A DNA stretch of 64,000 bases, from contig DASVOS010000017.1 of assembly GCA_036383255.1 (NCBI GenBank), forward strand, positions 1 through 64,000. The letters are read 5' to 3'. Under the pieces are notes generated by a model, which was given only the letters and a program-made list of their open reading frames with translations, was not told the DNA's origin and ran no database searches. The position numbers were made by a program, and so were the translations under genes. Below, piece after piece: positions 28,329 to 36,497 of this stretch. Source of the DNA: Gammaproteobacteria bacterium. Its GTDB lineage: Bacteria > Pseudomonadota > Gammaproteobacteria > Natronospirales > REEB76. How positions within the stretch are numbered: position 1 is the stretch's first letter; the number at the start of each line of letters is the position of its first letter.

Positions 28329-28847
28329 ATGAAGATGTTCCGTAATGCCCTGATCCTCGCGGTCCTGGCGCTCAGCGCCGTGGCCTGCTCCAAGAACGTG
28401 AAGCCGACCGATGCCGGTGCCGCCGCCCCCGCGGCTGCGACCACCGTCGCCCCGGCTCCCACCACCGTCAACACCGCGCCCCAGGTCAGCCCGCTGGACG
28501 ACCCGAACAGCCCGCTGGCGCAGCGCATCGTGTATTTCGACTTCGACAAGAGCGACGTGAAGCCGGAATACCTGGATACTCTCACGGCCCATGCCAAGTA
28601 CCTGGTGGCCAACCCCAGCCAGAAGATCCGCATCGAGGGCTACACCGACGAGCGCGGCACCGTGGAGTACAACATCGCGCTGGGTGACCGCCGCGCCCAG
28701 GCCGTGCGCCGCTTCATGCTGTTCCAGGGCGTGAGCGCCGACCAGATCACCACCGTGAGCTACGGTGAGGCGCATCCCTCCGACTCCGGTCACGACGAGA
28801 CCTCCTGGTCCAAGAACCGCCGCGCGGTCATCGTGTACCTGAGATGA
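28329..28847 (+). CDS. pal: peptidoglycan-associated lipoprotein Pal
   Basis: A 172-residue lipoprotein (E. coli 173). Signal peptide and lipobox LSAVAC (Cys21) are followed by an Ala/Pro/Thr linker and the OmpA-like peptidoglycan-binding domain (VYFDFDKSDVKPEYLDTL, GYTDERGTVEYNIALGDRRAQAV). It anchors the outer membrane to the cell wall. AGAGGAG lies before the ATG. ATGA overlap with cpoB. Confidence 0.97.
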   Translation: MKMFRNALILAVLALSAVACSKNVKPTDAGAAAPAAATTVAPAPTTVNTAPQVSPLDDPNSPLAQRIVYFDFDKSDVKPEYLDTLTAHAKYLVANPSQKIRIEGYTDERGTVEYNIALGDRRAQAVRRFMLFQGVSADQITTVSYGEAHPSDSGHDETSWSKNRRAVIVYLR

Positions 28848-29614
28848 GACGCTTAGGGCTCCTCTGCATCGCCGCCGGACTCGGCACCCTGCTCGCGGGG
28901 TGCCAGGTCCGGGACGACGACCCGTACGCGGTGCGGGTGCGCCAGCTGGAGCAGCGGCTTGACCAGCTCAACCAGAAGTCCGCGAACCAGGGCATCGGCC
29001 TCGACCAGCGCGTCAACACGCTGCAGGAGCAGGTGAAGCAGATGCAGGGCGACATCGAGGTCCTGCAGCATTCCAGCGATCTCGGCACCAGGCAGCAGCG
29101 GGACCTGTACCAGGACCTGGACAAGCGCCTGCAGAAGCTGGAGCAGGGCCTGAGCACGACCCAGGCGCCGTCGGCCGCCACCTTCGAGCCGCCGCCGGCC
29201 ACCACCGCGGCGGCGACGCCGGGCGGCGGCATCGACGACGCCGTGTACCAGAAGGACTTCAACCTGCTGAAGCAGGGGCGCTTCAGCGAGGCCATCAAGG
29301 GCTTCCGCGCGTTCCAGAAGCAGTACCCGGACAGCCCGCTGCAGCCGAACGCGGTGTTCTGGACCGGCGAGGCCTACTACCAGACCGGCGACTTCGAGAC
29401 GGCCCTCGCCACCTTCCGCAAGGTGGTGAAGCAGTATCCGAAGTCCAACAAGGTGGCCGATGCCACCCTCAAGGTCGGCTACTGCCAGTACGAGCTGCAG
29501 CAGTGGCAGAGCGCGCGCCAGACGCTCAACAGCGTGGTGCAGGATTTCCCCAACACCAGCGCCGCGGGTCTCGCGACCCAGCGTCTGCAGCGCATGCAGG
29601 ACGAAGGGCACTGA
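28844..29614 (+). CDS. cpoB: Tol-Pal system coordinator CpoB (YbgF)
   Basis: A 256-residue protein (E. coli 263). It has a coiled-coil oligomerisation region (about 30-95, RQLEQRLDQLNQKS...) and three C-terminal TPR units (FNLLKQGRFSEAIKGFRAF, AYYQTGDFETALATFRKV, GYCQYELQQWQSARQTL). CpoB links Tol activity with PBP1B peptidoglycan synthesis at division. Here the signal peptide ends in TLLAGC, a good lipobox with Cys20, so this homologue may be a lipoprotein; E. coli CpoB is a soluble periplasmic protein. Confidence 0.93.
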   Translation: MRRLGLLCIAAGLGTLLAGCQVRDDDPYAVRVRQLEQRLDQLNQKSANQGIGLDQRVNTLQEQVKQMQGDIEVLQHSSDLGTRQQRDLYQDLDKRLQKLEQGLSTTQAPSAATFEPPPATTAAATPGGGIDDAVYQKDFNLLKQGRFSEAIKGFRAFQKQYPDSPLQPNAVFWTGEAYYQTGDFETALATFRKVVKQYPKSNKVADATLKVGYCQYELQQWQSARQTLNSVVQDFPNTSAAGLATQRLQRMQDEGH

Positions 29615-29618
29615 GGAC

Positions 29619-30314
29619 GTGAACGCGGTACGGCAACCCGGCCGCGCGGCGCGGCGGGATGACCTGCCCGCCGCCGAGCGCCTCAGGATCACCGAGATAT
29701 TCCATTCCATCCAGGGCGAGGCGGACAGCGTGGGCTGGCCCACCGTGTTCGTGCGCCTCACCGGCTGCCCGCTGCGCTGCGGCTACTGCGACACCGCCTA
29801 TGCCTTCCACGGCGGCGAGTGGTGGAGCATGGACGAGGTGCTGGCGGAGGTCGGCAAGCACGGCGCACGCCACGTCACCGTCACCGGCGGCGAGCCGCTG
29901 GCGCAGAAGAACTGCGCTGCACTGCTCACGCGCCTGTGCGATGCAGGCTATGCCGTCTCCCTCGAGACCAGCGGCGCGCTGCCCATCGCCGGCCTGGATG
30001 TCCGGGTCGCGCGGGTCATGGACCTCAAGACGCCGGGCTCCGGCGAGGCGGACCGCAACCTCCTGGAGAACATCCCGGCCCTGCGTGGCACCGACCAGGT
30101 GAAGTTCGTGATCTGCGGCCGGGCCGACTACGAGTGGGCACGCGCGCTCACCGCGGAGCACAAGCTCGCGGAGCGCTGCCAGGTGCTGTTCTCCCCGAGC
30201 CACGAGCAGGTGCACCCGAAGGACTTGGCGGAGTGGATCCTGGCGGACAAGCTGCCGGTGCGTCTGCAGGTCCAATTACACAAATATCTCTGGGGTAACG
30301 TGCCCGGTCATTGA
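29619..30314 (+). CDS. queE: 7-carboxy-7-deazaguanine synthase QueE
   Basis: A 231-residue radical-SAM enzyme (E. coli 223) converting 6-carboxytetrahydropterin to 7-carboxy-7-deazaguanine for queuosine synthesis. The cluster-binding motif is GCPLRCGYCDTAYAF. SIQGE near the start and TVTGGEPLAQ are substrate and SAM motifs. GTG 29619 is chosen because it starts five bases after the cpoB stop; the frame continues upstream inside cpoB. Probably cotranscribed with queC. Confidence 0.94.
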   Translation: MNAVRQPGRAARRDDLPAAERLRITEIFHSIQGEADSVGWPTVFVRLTGCPLRCGYCDTAYAFHGGEWWSMDEVLAEVGKHGARHVTVTGGEPLAQKNCAALLTRLCDAGYAVSLETSGALPIAGLDVRVARVMDLKTPGSGEADRNLLENIPALRGTDQVKFVICGRADYEWARALTAEHKLAERCQVLFSPSHEQVHPKDLAEWILADKLPVRLQVQLHKYLWGNVPGH

Positions 30315-30326
30315 TCGGCGACGCAC

Positions 30327-30995
30327 ATGAAGAAAGCCGTGGTACTCCTCTCCGGCGGACTCGACTCCGCCACCACCCTCGCGGTCGCGCGCCGGGACGG
30401 CTACGCCTGCCATGCGCTGAGCTTCGCCTACGGCCAGCGCCACCGGGCAGAGCTCGATGCCGCCGCGAAAGTGGCGAAGGCGCAGGGCGCCGTGGAGCAC
30501 AAGACCGTGGCGCTGGACCTCTCGGCCATCGGGGGCTCGGCCCTCACCGACGTCTCCATCCCGGTGCCGGATCACCCCAGCGAAGGTATCCCGGCCACCT
30601 ATGTGCCGGCGCGCAACACCGTGTTCCTGGCGGTGGCCCTCGGCTGGGCCGAGGTGCTGGAGGCGGGAGACATCTTCATCGGCGTGAACGCGGTGGACTA
30701 CTCGGGTTACCCCGACTGCCGGCCCGAGTTCATCCAGGCCTTCCAGCAGGTGGCCGATCTCGGTACCAAGGCGGGCGTGGAGGGCAGGGGCCCGAAGATC
30801 CACGCGCCGCTGGTGAACCTCACCAAGGCCCAGATCGTGAAGCTCGGCAGCGGCCTCGGCGTGGACTATGGGCTCACGGTGTCCTGCTACACGGCGGATG
30901 CCCAGGGCCATGCCTGCGGCGTCTGCGACAGCTGCCGCCTGCGCCGCCAGGGCTTCCTCGATGCGGGGCTGCCGGATCCCACTGTCTATCGCTGA
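30327..30995 (+). CDS. queC: 7-cyano-7-deazaguanine synthase QueC
   Basis: A 222-residue ATP-dependent enzyme (E. coli 231) that makes preQ0 from the QueE product. The PP-loop is [14 protein letters not shown], and the C-terminal zinc site is [17 protein letters not shown]. Twelve bases after queE. tRNA-Lys follows 75 bases downstream; queuosine itself is placed in Tyr, His, Asn and Asp tRNAs, so that adjacency is conserved layout only. Confidence 0.96.
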   Translation: MKKAVVLLSGGLDSATTLAVARRDGYACHALSFAYGQRHRAELDAAAKVAKAQGAVEHKTVALDLSAIGGSALTDVSIPVPDHPSEGIPATYVPARNTVFLAVALGWAEVLEAGDIFIGVNAVDYSGYPDCRPEFIQAFQQVADLGTKAGVEGRGPKIHAPLVNLTKAQIVKLGSGLGVDYGLTVSCYTADAQGHACGVCDSCRLRRQGFLDAGLPDPTVYR

Positions 30996-31028
30996 AGCCC
31001 AAACCGCTCATTTCCCATGGATTTCCAG

Positions 31029-31034
31029 TAAAAT
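31029..31034 (+). promoter_or_regulatory. possible -10 box for tRNA-Lys
   Basis: TAAAAT lies 37 bases before the mature tRNA 5' end and is followed by a GC-rich stretch GCGCGATTTCGCGG of the kind found at stringently controlled stable-RNA promoters. No good -35 hexamer is seen at the right distance. Confidence 0.4.
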
Positions 31035-31070
31035 AGCGCGATTTCGCGGTCTCAACTCCGTAGACGAACT

Positions 31071-31146
31071 GGGTCGTTAGCTCAGTCGGTAGAGCAGCTG
31101 GCTTTTAACCAGTTGGTCGACAGTTCGAATCTGTCACGACCCACCA
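31071..31146 (+). tRNA. tRNA-Lys (anticodon TTT)
   Basis: A 76-base cloverleaf. Acceptor arms GGGTCGT and ACGACCC pair fully. The D-arm is AGCTCAGTCGGTAGAGC, the anticodon stem-loop CTGGCTTTTAACCAG has TTT, and the T-arm is ACAGTTCGAATCTGT. The 3' CCA is encoded. Confidence 0.97.
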
Positions 31147-31154
31147 TCTACGGC

Positions 31155-31160
31155 TAAAAT
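31155..31160 (+). promoter_or_regulatory. possible -10 box for the aldolase gene
   Basis: TAAAAT is 84 bases before the aldolase start, just after the tRNA, and is followed by ACGCG as at the tRNA-Lys promoter. The leader then holds a C-run/G-run inverted repeat at about 31180-31197 (TACCCC/GGGGTA). No clear -35 hexamer. Confidence 0.3.
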
Positions 31161-31243
31161 ACGCGTCTTTTCCGAGGTTTACCCCCTCCCAGGGGTATGG
31201 GTGGTGGGCCTCTCAGTCAAAACATCGATAGAGGTCTCAAGCC

Positions 31244-32263
31244 ATGAACCTGAACGAACTGCATAGCATCGCCGAGAAGCTGGTGGCGGACCATCGCGGC
31301 ATCCTCGCCGCCGACGAGAGCACCAGCACCATCGAGAAGCGCTTCAAGTCCATCGGTGTCGAGAATACCGAGGAGCACCGCCGCGCCTACCGGGACATGC
31401 TGTTCAGCACCCCGGGCGCCGCGAAGTTCATCAGCGGCGTGATCATGTACGACGAGACCATCCGCCAGAAGCACAAGGACGGCATGTCCTTCGCCGAAGG
31501 GCAGGCGAAGCACGGCGTCATCCCCGGCATCAAGGTGGACAAGGGCGTGAAGGAGCTGCCGGGCAGCCCCCAGGAGAAGATCACCGAGGGCCTGGACGGC
31601 CTGCGTGAGCGACTGCAGGAGTACCACAAGCTGGGCGCCCGCTTCGCCAAGTGGCGCGCGGTGATCGACATCGGCCCCGGCATCCCCACGGACTACTGCA
31701 TCCGCGCCAACGCCCAGGCCCTGGCCCGCTACGCGGCCCTGTGCCAGGTGGAGAACATCGTGCCGATCGTCGAGCCGGAAGTCCTCATGGACGGCGACCA
31801 CGACATCGCCCGCTGCTTCGAAGTCACCTCCCGCACCCTCAAGGTGGTGTTCGAGGAGCTGGCCAACCACCGCGTGGCCCTGGAAGGCATGCTGCTCAAG
31901 CCCAACATGGTCATCTCCGGGAAGAAGTGCGCGAAGCAGGCTTCCGTGGAGGAGGTGGCCAAGGAGACCGTGAAGGTCCTGAAGCGCTACGTGCCGGCGG
32001 CGGTGCCGGGCATCGTGTTCCTGTCCGGCGGCCAGAGCGACGTGGTGGCCACCGAGCACCTGCACGCCATGAATGCCCTAGGTCCTATGCCCTGGAAGCT
32101 CAGCTTCTCCTATGGCCGCGCCCTCCAGGAGGCTGCGCTCAAGGCCTGGAGCGGCAAGGAAGCCAACCTGGCGGCGGGGCAGAAGGCTTTCCACCATCGC
32201 GCCAAGTGCAATAGCGCCGCCTGCGCGGCGACCTATAGCGCCCAGGTGGAGAAGGCGGCCTGA
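31244..32263 (+). CDS. class I fructose-bisphosphate aldolase
   Basis: A 339-residue enzyme of the eukaryote-like class I (Schiff-base) aldolase family. The start region ILAADESTSTIEKRF, the RFAKWRAVID segment, EPEVLMDGDH and EGMLLKPNMVISG, whose Lys forms the Schiff base, are all present. FLSGGQSDVVATEHL and WKLSFSYGRALQ complete the active site. It cleaves fructose-1,6-bisphosphate to two triose phosphates, reversibly, in glycolysis and gluconeogenesis. It stands alone between tRNA-Lys and the mla operon. Confidence 0.95.
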   Translation: MNLNELHSIAEKLVADHRGILAADESTSTIEKRFKSIGVENTEEHRRAYRDMLFSTPGAAKFISGVIMYDETIRQKHKDGMSFAEGQAKHGVIPGIKVDKGVKELPGSPQEKITEGLDGLRERLQEYHKLGARFAKWRAVIDIGPGIPTDYCIRANAQALARYAALCQVENIVPIVEPEVLMDGDHDIARCFEVTSRTLKVVFEELANHRVALEGMLLKPNMVISGKKCAKQASVEEVAKETVKVLKRYVPAAVPGIVFLSGGQSDVVATEHLHAMNALGPMPWKLSFSYGRALQEAALKAWSGKEANLAAGQKAFHHRAKCNSAACAATYSAQVEKAA

Positions 32264-32302
32264 GCCTCATACAGGCCGTTTTAGGCCACAGGTAAGGTCA
32301 TC

Positions 32303-32334
32303 CGCAGCCGTCGTCCCCCTGGGCGGCGGCTGCG
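32303..32334 (+). terminator. hairpin after aldolase gene, likely terminator
   Basis: An 11-base stem (CGCAGCCGTCG with CGGCGGCTGCG, one G-T pair) closes a ten-base loop. Only TTAT follows, so termination would be weaker than for the lpd terminator. Confidence 0.55.
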
Positions 32335-32377
32335 TTATACAAAGGACGCCTCGGGTTTGCGGATCTGGCCGTAAGAT

Positions 32378-32407
32378 TTGACGGGACGGTTCCGACATAA
32401 ATAGACT
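32378..32407 (+). promoter_or_regulatory. possible promoter of the mla operon
   Basis: TTGACG at 32378-32383 and TAGACT at 32402-32407, 18 bases apart, 60 bases before mlaF. The -35 is good and the -10 is mediocre. Confidence 0.4.
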
Positions 32408-32467
32408 AGACCGTCCAGTCCAAAATATCCGGGTCCGGACAGAACAAGAAGGAAGGCCGGCGGCAGC

Positions 32468-33289
32468 ATGGCAGAGCACAAGCACATCGACCCCATCATC
32501 GACATCCGCGGGCTCAAGTACCGGCGCGGGGAGAAGATGATCTTCGACAACCTCGATGTCAGCATCGAGCGGGGCAAGATCACCGCCATCATGGGCCCTT
32601 CCGGCACCGGCAAGACCACGCTGTTGCGGATCATGACCGGCCAGGTGCTGCCGGACCGCGGCCACGTGCACGTGGACGGCAAGAACCTCCTCAAGCTCGA
32701 CATCGACGGCCTGTTCGAGCTGCGCAAGCGCATGGGCTTCCTGTTCCAGAACGGGGCCCTGTTCACCGACTACAGCGTTTACGAGAACGTGGTGTTCCCC
32801 ATCCGCGAACACACCGACCTGCCCGAGAGCCTGGTACGCCACATCGCGCTCATGAAGCTGCAGGCCGTGGGCCTGCGCGGCGCCGCCGAGCTCATGCCCA
32901 CGGAGCTCTCCGGCGGCATGGCGCGGCGGGTGGCGCTGGCACGCGCCATCGCGCTCGACCCCAAGATCATCTTCTACGACGAGCCCTTCACCGGCCTCGA
33001 CCCCATCTCCATGGGCGTGATCGTGCGGCTGATCCGCGAGCTCAACGACAGCCTGGGCCTCACCAGCATCATCGTATCCCACGACGTGGAGGAGGTGTCC
33101 TCCGTCTCCGACCACAGCTACCTCATCTCCGAGGGCAAGGTCGTCGCCTACGGCACGCCGCAGGAGCTGGAGCAGAACAAGTCCGCCTGGGTGCGGCAGT
33201 TCATGAAGGGCCTGTCCGACGGCCCGGTGCCGTTCCATTACCCGGCGCCGGACCTGGCGGCCCAGCTCCTCGGGGAGGAGTCGGAATGA
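32468..33289 (+). CDS. mlaF: Mla lipid transport ATPase MlaF
   Basis: A 273-residue ABC ATPase. Walker A GPSGTGKTTLL, signature LSGGMARRVALARA, Walker B IIFYDEPFTGLD and the switch His in VSHDVEE are all present. It powers MlaFEDB, which moves phospholipids between the inner-membrane complex and periplasmic MlaC to keep outer-membrane asymmetry. ATGA overlap with mlaE. Confidence 0.95.
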   Translation: MAEHKHIDPIIDIRGLKYRRGEKMIFDNLDVSIERGKITAIMGPSGTGKTTLLRIMTGQVLPDRGHVHVDGKNLLKLDIDGLFELRKRMGFLFQNGALFTDYSVYENVVFPIREHTDLPESLVRHIALMKLQAVGLRGAAELMPTELSGGMARRVALARAIALDPKIIFYDEPFTGLDPISMGVIVRLIRELNDSLGLTSIIVSHDVEEVSSVSDHSYLISEGKVVAYGTPQELEQNKSAWVRQFMKGLSDGPVPFHYPAPDLAAQLLGEESE

Positions 33290-34056
33290 AGCTCTTGCGC
33301 GAGCCCTACTACATCCTGCTGGATTTCCTGGAGATGCTGGGCGCCTCCGGCCTGTTCCTGCTGCACCTCCTGCGCTACACGCCCCATGCGCTGCGCCGGC
33401 CCGGGCTCATCTTCCAGCAGGTCTTCACCATCGGCGCCATGTCGCTGGTGCTGATCATGGTCTCGGGGCTGTTCGTGGGCATGGTGCTTGGCCTGCAGGG
33501 CTTCAACACCCTGAGCAAGTTCGCCTCCACCAGCATGGTCGGCACCCTGGTCGCGCTCGGCCTCTTGCGCGAGCTGGGACCCGTGATCACGGCCTTGCTC
33601 TTCGCGGGACGGGCCGGCACCGCGCTCACCTCCGAGATCGGCCTGATGCGCGCCACCGAGCAGCTCGCCGGCATGGAGATGATGGCCGTGGACCCCGTGC
33701 GCCGCATCGTGGTGCCGCGCTTCCTCGGCGGCGTGATCTCCATGCCGCTCCTGGTGGGCATCTTCAACGCCGTGGGCCTCCTGGGCGGCTACCTGGTCGG
33801 CGTGGTGCTGATGCACATCGACAAGGGCTCGTTCTGGTCCCAGATCCACGCCCACGTGGATTTCAAGGAAGACTTCCGCAGCGGCATCATCAAGAGCCTG
33901 GTGTTCGGCGCGGTCGCGACCCTGATCGCGGTGTTCGAGGGCTACTACGCGCAGCCCACCGCCGAGGGCGTCAGCCGCGCCACCACCCGCACCGTGGTCA
34001 ACACCGCGCTGGCGGTGCTGGCCGTCGATTACCTCCTAACCGCATTCATGTACTGA
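33286..34056 (+). CDS. mlaE: Mla lipid transport permease MlaE
   Basis: A 256-residue inner-membrane permease with about five membrane helices. It shows the family segments [27 protein letters not shown] (as [19 protein letters not shown]) and [18 protein letters not shown]. It forms the transmembrane core around which MlaD and MlaF assemble. Confidence 0.95.
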   Translation: [256 protein letters not shown]

Positions 34057-34067
34057 AGGGCCACCCC

Positions 34068-34538
34068 ATGAAGCAGACCCGAACCATCGAGATCGTCACC
34101 GGAGCCTTCATCATCTTGGGCTTCGTGGCGCTCTATGTGATCGCGACCAGCGCCACCAACATCGGCTCCTACGGCAATGCCAAGGGCTACGTGGTCACCG
34201 CCGAGTTCAACAACATCGGCGGCCTGAAGCCCCACGCCCAGGTCACCATGGCAGGCGTGGCCATCGGCCGCGTCAGCAGCATCAAGCTCGATCCCAAGAG
34301 CTTCAGCGCGGTGGTGACCCTGCAGATCGACGGCCACTACAACGAAGTGCCCGACGACTCCGCCGCCAGCATCCTCACCTCGGGCCTCCTCGGCGAGCAG
34401 TACATCGGCATCGACCCGGGCGGCTCCCCGGACTTCCTCAAGGACGGCAGCACCATCCAGTACACCCAGTCCGCGCTGGTGCTCGAGAAACTCATCGGAC
34501 AATTCTTCTCCAAGGCCACAGCACCAGGTAGCAAGTAA
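34068..34538 (+). CDS. mlaD: Mla substrate-binding MCE protein MlaD
   Basis: A 156-residue protein with one N-terminal membrane helix (IVTGAFIILGFVALYVIATS) and an MCE domain (YVVTAEFNNIGGLKPHAQVTMAGVAIGRV ... LTSGLLGEQYIGIDPGG). MlaD forms a hexameric ring in the periplasm that carries phospholipid to or from MlaC. It sits 11 bases after mlaE. Confidence 0.95.
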   Translation: MKQTRTIEIVTGAFIILGFVALYVIATSATNIGSYGNAKGYVVTAEFNNIGGLKPHAQVTMAGVAIGRVSSIKLDPKSFSAVVTLQIDGHYNEVPDDSAASILTSGLLGEQYIGIDPGGSPDFLKDGSTIQYTQSALVLEKLIGQFFSKATAPGSK

Positions 34539-34539
34539 T

Positions 34540-35184
34540 ATGCGTACTAAAATCCTCCTCGCCGCCGTGATTTCATTCGCGAGCTTCGCGGCCCTCGCCG
34601 ACTCTCCCGCTCCCAGCTCCGCGCCCGACCAGGTGGTGGAGCAGACCGCCAAGGCCATGTTCGACATGGTCCACAGCAAGAAGGCGGAGCTGGAGAAGAA
34701 CCCGCAGGAACTCTACGACCAGGTCGGAAAGATCCTGCTCCCGCACTTCGACTTCCAGCGCGCCTCGTTGCTGGTGCTGGGCCAGAACGCCCGCAGCGCC
34801 ACCGACGCGCAGAAGAAGGCGTTCCAGGACGCCTTCTACCGCTACCTGGTGCATGGGTATTCCGACGCGCTGCTCAAGGGCAACTACTCCGAGCGCAACA
34901 TACAGGTGGAGCCGTTCCGCGCCGGCAAGGATCCCAACCGCGCCTATGTGAAGACCAAGGTGCTGCGCGAGAGCGCGCCGCCGGTGCAGGTGGACTACTG
35001 GCTGCAGAACGAGAACGGCGACTGGAAGGCTTTCGACGTGGTGATCGAGGGCATCTCCTACGTGCTCAACTACCGCAACCAGTTCGGACCCGAGATCCAG
35101 AAGAACGGCCTGGATGCGCTCATCAAGCGCCTGAACAGCGACGCCGACAAGGGCGTGGTACAGGCGCCGGCGGGCAAGACCTGA
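34540..35184 (+). CDS. mlaC: periplasmic phospholipid carrier MlaC
   Basis: A 214-residue protein with a signal peptide (MRTKILLAAVISFASFAALA) and the Tol-Tol-Ttg2/MlaC domain (KILLPHFDFQRASLLVLG, FQDAFYRYLVHGYSDALL, WKAFDVVIEGISYVLNYRNQF). It shuttles lipid between MlaA at the outer membrane and MlaD. It ends with TGATG at the mlaB start. Confidence 0.95.
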   Translation: MRTKILLAAVISFASFAALADSPAPSSAPDQVVEQTAKAMFDMVHSKKAELEKNPQELYDQVGKILLPHFDFQRASLLVLGQNARSATDAQKKAFQDAFYRYLVHGYSDALLKGNYSERNIQVEPFRAGKDPNRAYVKTKVLRESAPPVQVDYWLQNENGDWKAFDVVIEGISYVLNYRNQFGPEIQKNGLDALIKRLNSDADKGVVQAPAGKT

Positions 35185-35483
35185 TGTCCGCGCTCACGTT
35201 CGAGCCGGCCGGCGCGGGCAAATTCCGCCTCAAGGGCCGGCTCGGCTTCGACACGGCGGCCCGGGCACTCGAGGAGAGCGAGACGCTGTTCGCCGGGCAT
35301 CCCAAGCTCGAGCTCGACCTCACCGGAGTCGAGAGCACCGACAGCGCAGGGCTCGCGCTGCTGGTGGAGTGGGTGGCCCGCGCGCGGCGCGATAAGCGCA
35401 AGCTCAGCTTCCGGCAGGTGCCGGAGCAGGCGCTGGCGCTGGCGAAGATCAGCGAAGTGGACAAGATCCTGCCCATGAAGTGA
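35184..35483 (+). CDS. mlaB: Mla STAS-domain protein MlaB
   Basis: A 99-residue STAS domain with LDLTGVESTDSAGLALLVEW, including the Thr-Asp-Ser pattern used by MlaB to contact MlaF. It stabilises and activates the ATPase in the cytoplasm. Start by TGATG overlap with mlaC; last gene of the operon. Confidence 0.93.
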   Translation: MSALTFEPAGAGKFRLKGRLGFDTAARALEESETLFAGHPKLELDLTGVESTDSAGLALLVEWVARARRDKRKLSFRQVPEQALALAKISEVDKILPMK

Positions 35484-35508
35484 CGGGCAGCAGGCGGTGA
35501 AGACAGGC

Positions 35509-35535
35509 AACGGCGGGCACGAGCCCGCCGTTTTC
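35509..35535. terminator. terminator between mlaB and mlaA
   Basis: AACGGCGGGC, loop ACGA, GCCCGCCGTT with T residues on the right. It serves mlaB. An A pair on the left flank is too short for a good minus-strand terminator, though the stem may still help end the mlaA transcript. Confidence 0.85.
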
Positions 35536-35552
35536 CTTTAGCCGTCTCCCGG

Positions 35553-36440
35553 TCAGCGTGGGGGAGGCGGCGCGGTGGCCGGAGCCGGGGCGCTGGTCGC
35601 AGCGGGCGCAGTGGTGGCGCTGGGTGCCGCCGCAGTGCCGGCGCCGGGAGCCGGGCTCTCGCCCGCCGGCGCTTCGCCGGGCTCATCGTCCGGTAGGTCG
35701 TACATGGAGTCGTCCGGCGGCGGCTCGCCGTCATAGATCTTGAAGCGGCGGTTCTGCAGGTAGGCATCGCGCATGAAGGCGTAAGGATCGTAGGAGTTGT
35801 CCAGCGTCTCGTTGGTCTCCATCAGCCCCGCGCGGGTGTCGATGCCGTACACCACGAGCTCGGCGTTGCGCCAGCGCGGCTTGAGGTCGTGGCGCGGCGG
35901 ATCGGTGTAGATGTCCGCCACGCGGCCGCCGGCATCGCGCACGGTGCTGGGCCCGATCACCGGCAGCACCAGGTAGGGCCCGGACGACACGCCCCAGGTG
36001 GCGAGGGTCTGGCCGAAGTCCTCGTCGTGGTGCGGCAGGCCCACGTGCTTCGCCACGTCGAACCAGCCCAGGATGCCGACGGTGCTGTTGATCACGAAGC
36101 GCCCCAGGTCCTGCAGCGTCTGCTTGAGCTTGCCCTGCAGCGCGTCGTTGACCACCGTGACCGGCTCCACCAGGTTGCTGACCACGTTGTGCACGCCGCT
36201 GCGGGCGGGGCCGGGCACCGCGCGCACGTAGGTGCGCGCCACCGGCCGCGCCACGTTCTTGTCGAGCGCGTCGTTGAAGGCATAGACCTTGCGGTTGAAG
36301 CCCTCCCAGGGGTCCTGGGTCTGGGTCACCCGTTCCGGCGGGGCGCCGGCGCAGCCGCCCAGCAGGGCGGAGGCGACGAGGGCGAGGGCAAGGAGCGGGG
36401 ATTTCAGCGGGAGTCGCGCCGGGCCGGACAACATGGGCAT
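35553..36440 (-). CDS. mlaA: outer-membrane lipoprotein MlaA (VacJ)
   Basis: A 295-residue lipoprotein with signal peptide and lipobox SALLGGC (Cys29). The MlaA domain includes DPWEGFNRKVYAFNDALD, GRFVINSTVGILGWFDVA, EDFGQTLATWGVSSGPYLVLP and GPSTVRDAGG. It removes mislocalised phospholipid from the outer leaflet and hands it to MlaC. The last 65 residues are a Pro/Ala/Glu tail absent in E. coli MlaA (251 aa). It converges on mlaFEDCB, so the full Mla pathway is in one locus; E. coli keeps mlaA elsewhere. Confidence 0.95.
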   Translation of the reverse strand: MPMLSGPARLPLKSPLLALALVASALLGGCAGAPPERVTQTQDPWEGFNRKVYAFNDALDKNVARPVARTYVRAVPGPARSGVHNVVSNLVEPVTVVNDALQGKLKQTLQDLGRFVINSTVGILGWFDVAKHVGLPHHDEDFGQTLATWGVSSGPYLVLPVIGPSTVRDAGGRVADIYTDPPRHDLKPRWRNAELVVYGIDTRAGLMETNETLDNSYDPYAFMRDAYLQNRRFKIYDGEPPPDDSMYDLPDDEPGEAPAGESPAPGAGTAAAPSATTAPAATSAPAPATAPPPPR

Positions 36441-36497
36441 TCCTTGGATGTCACGGTGCCGATTTTATCAGGCCGCCGGTGCGACCCCCAAGCGTGT

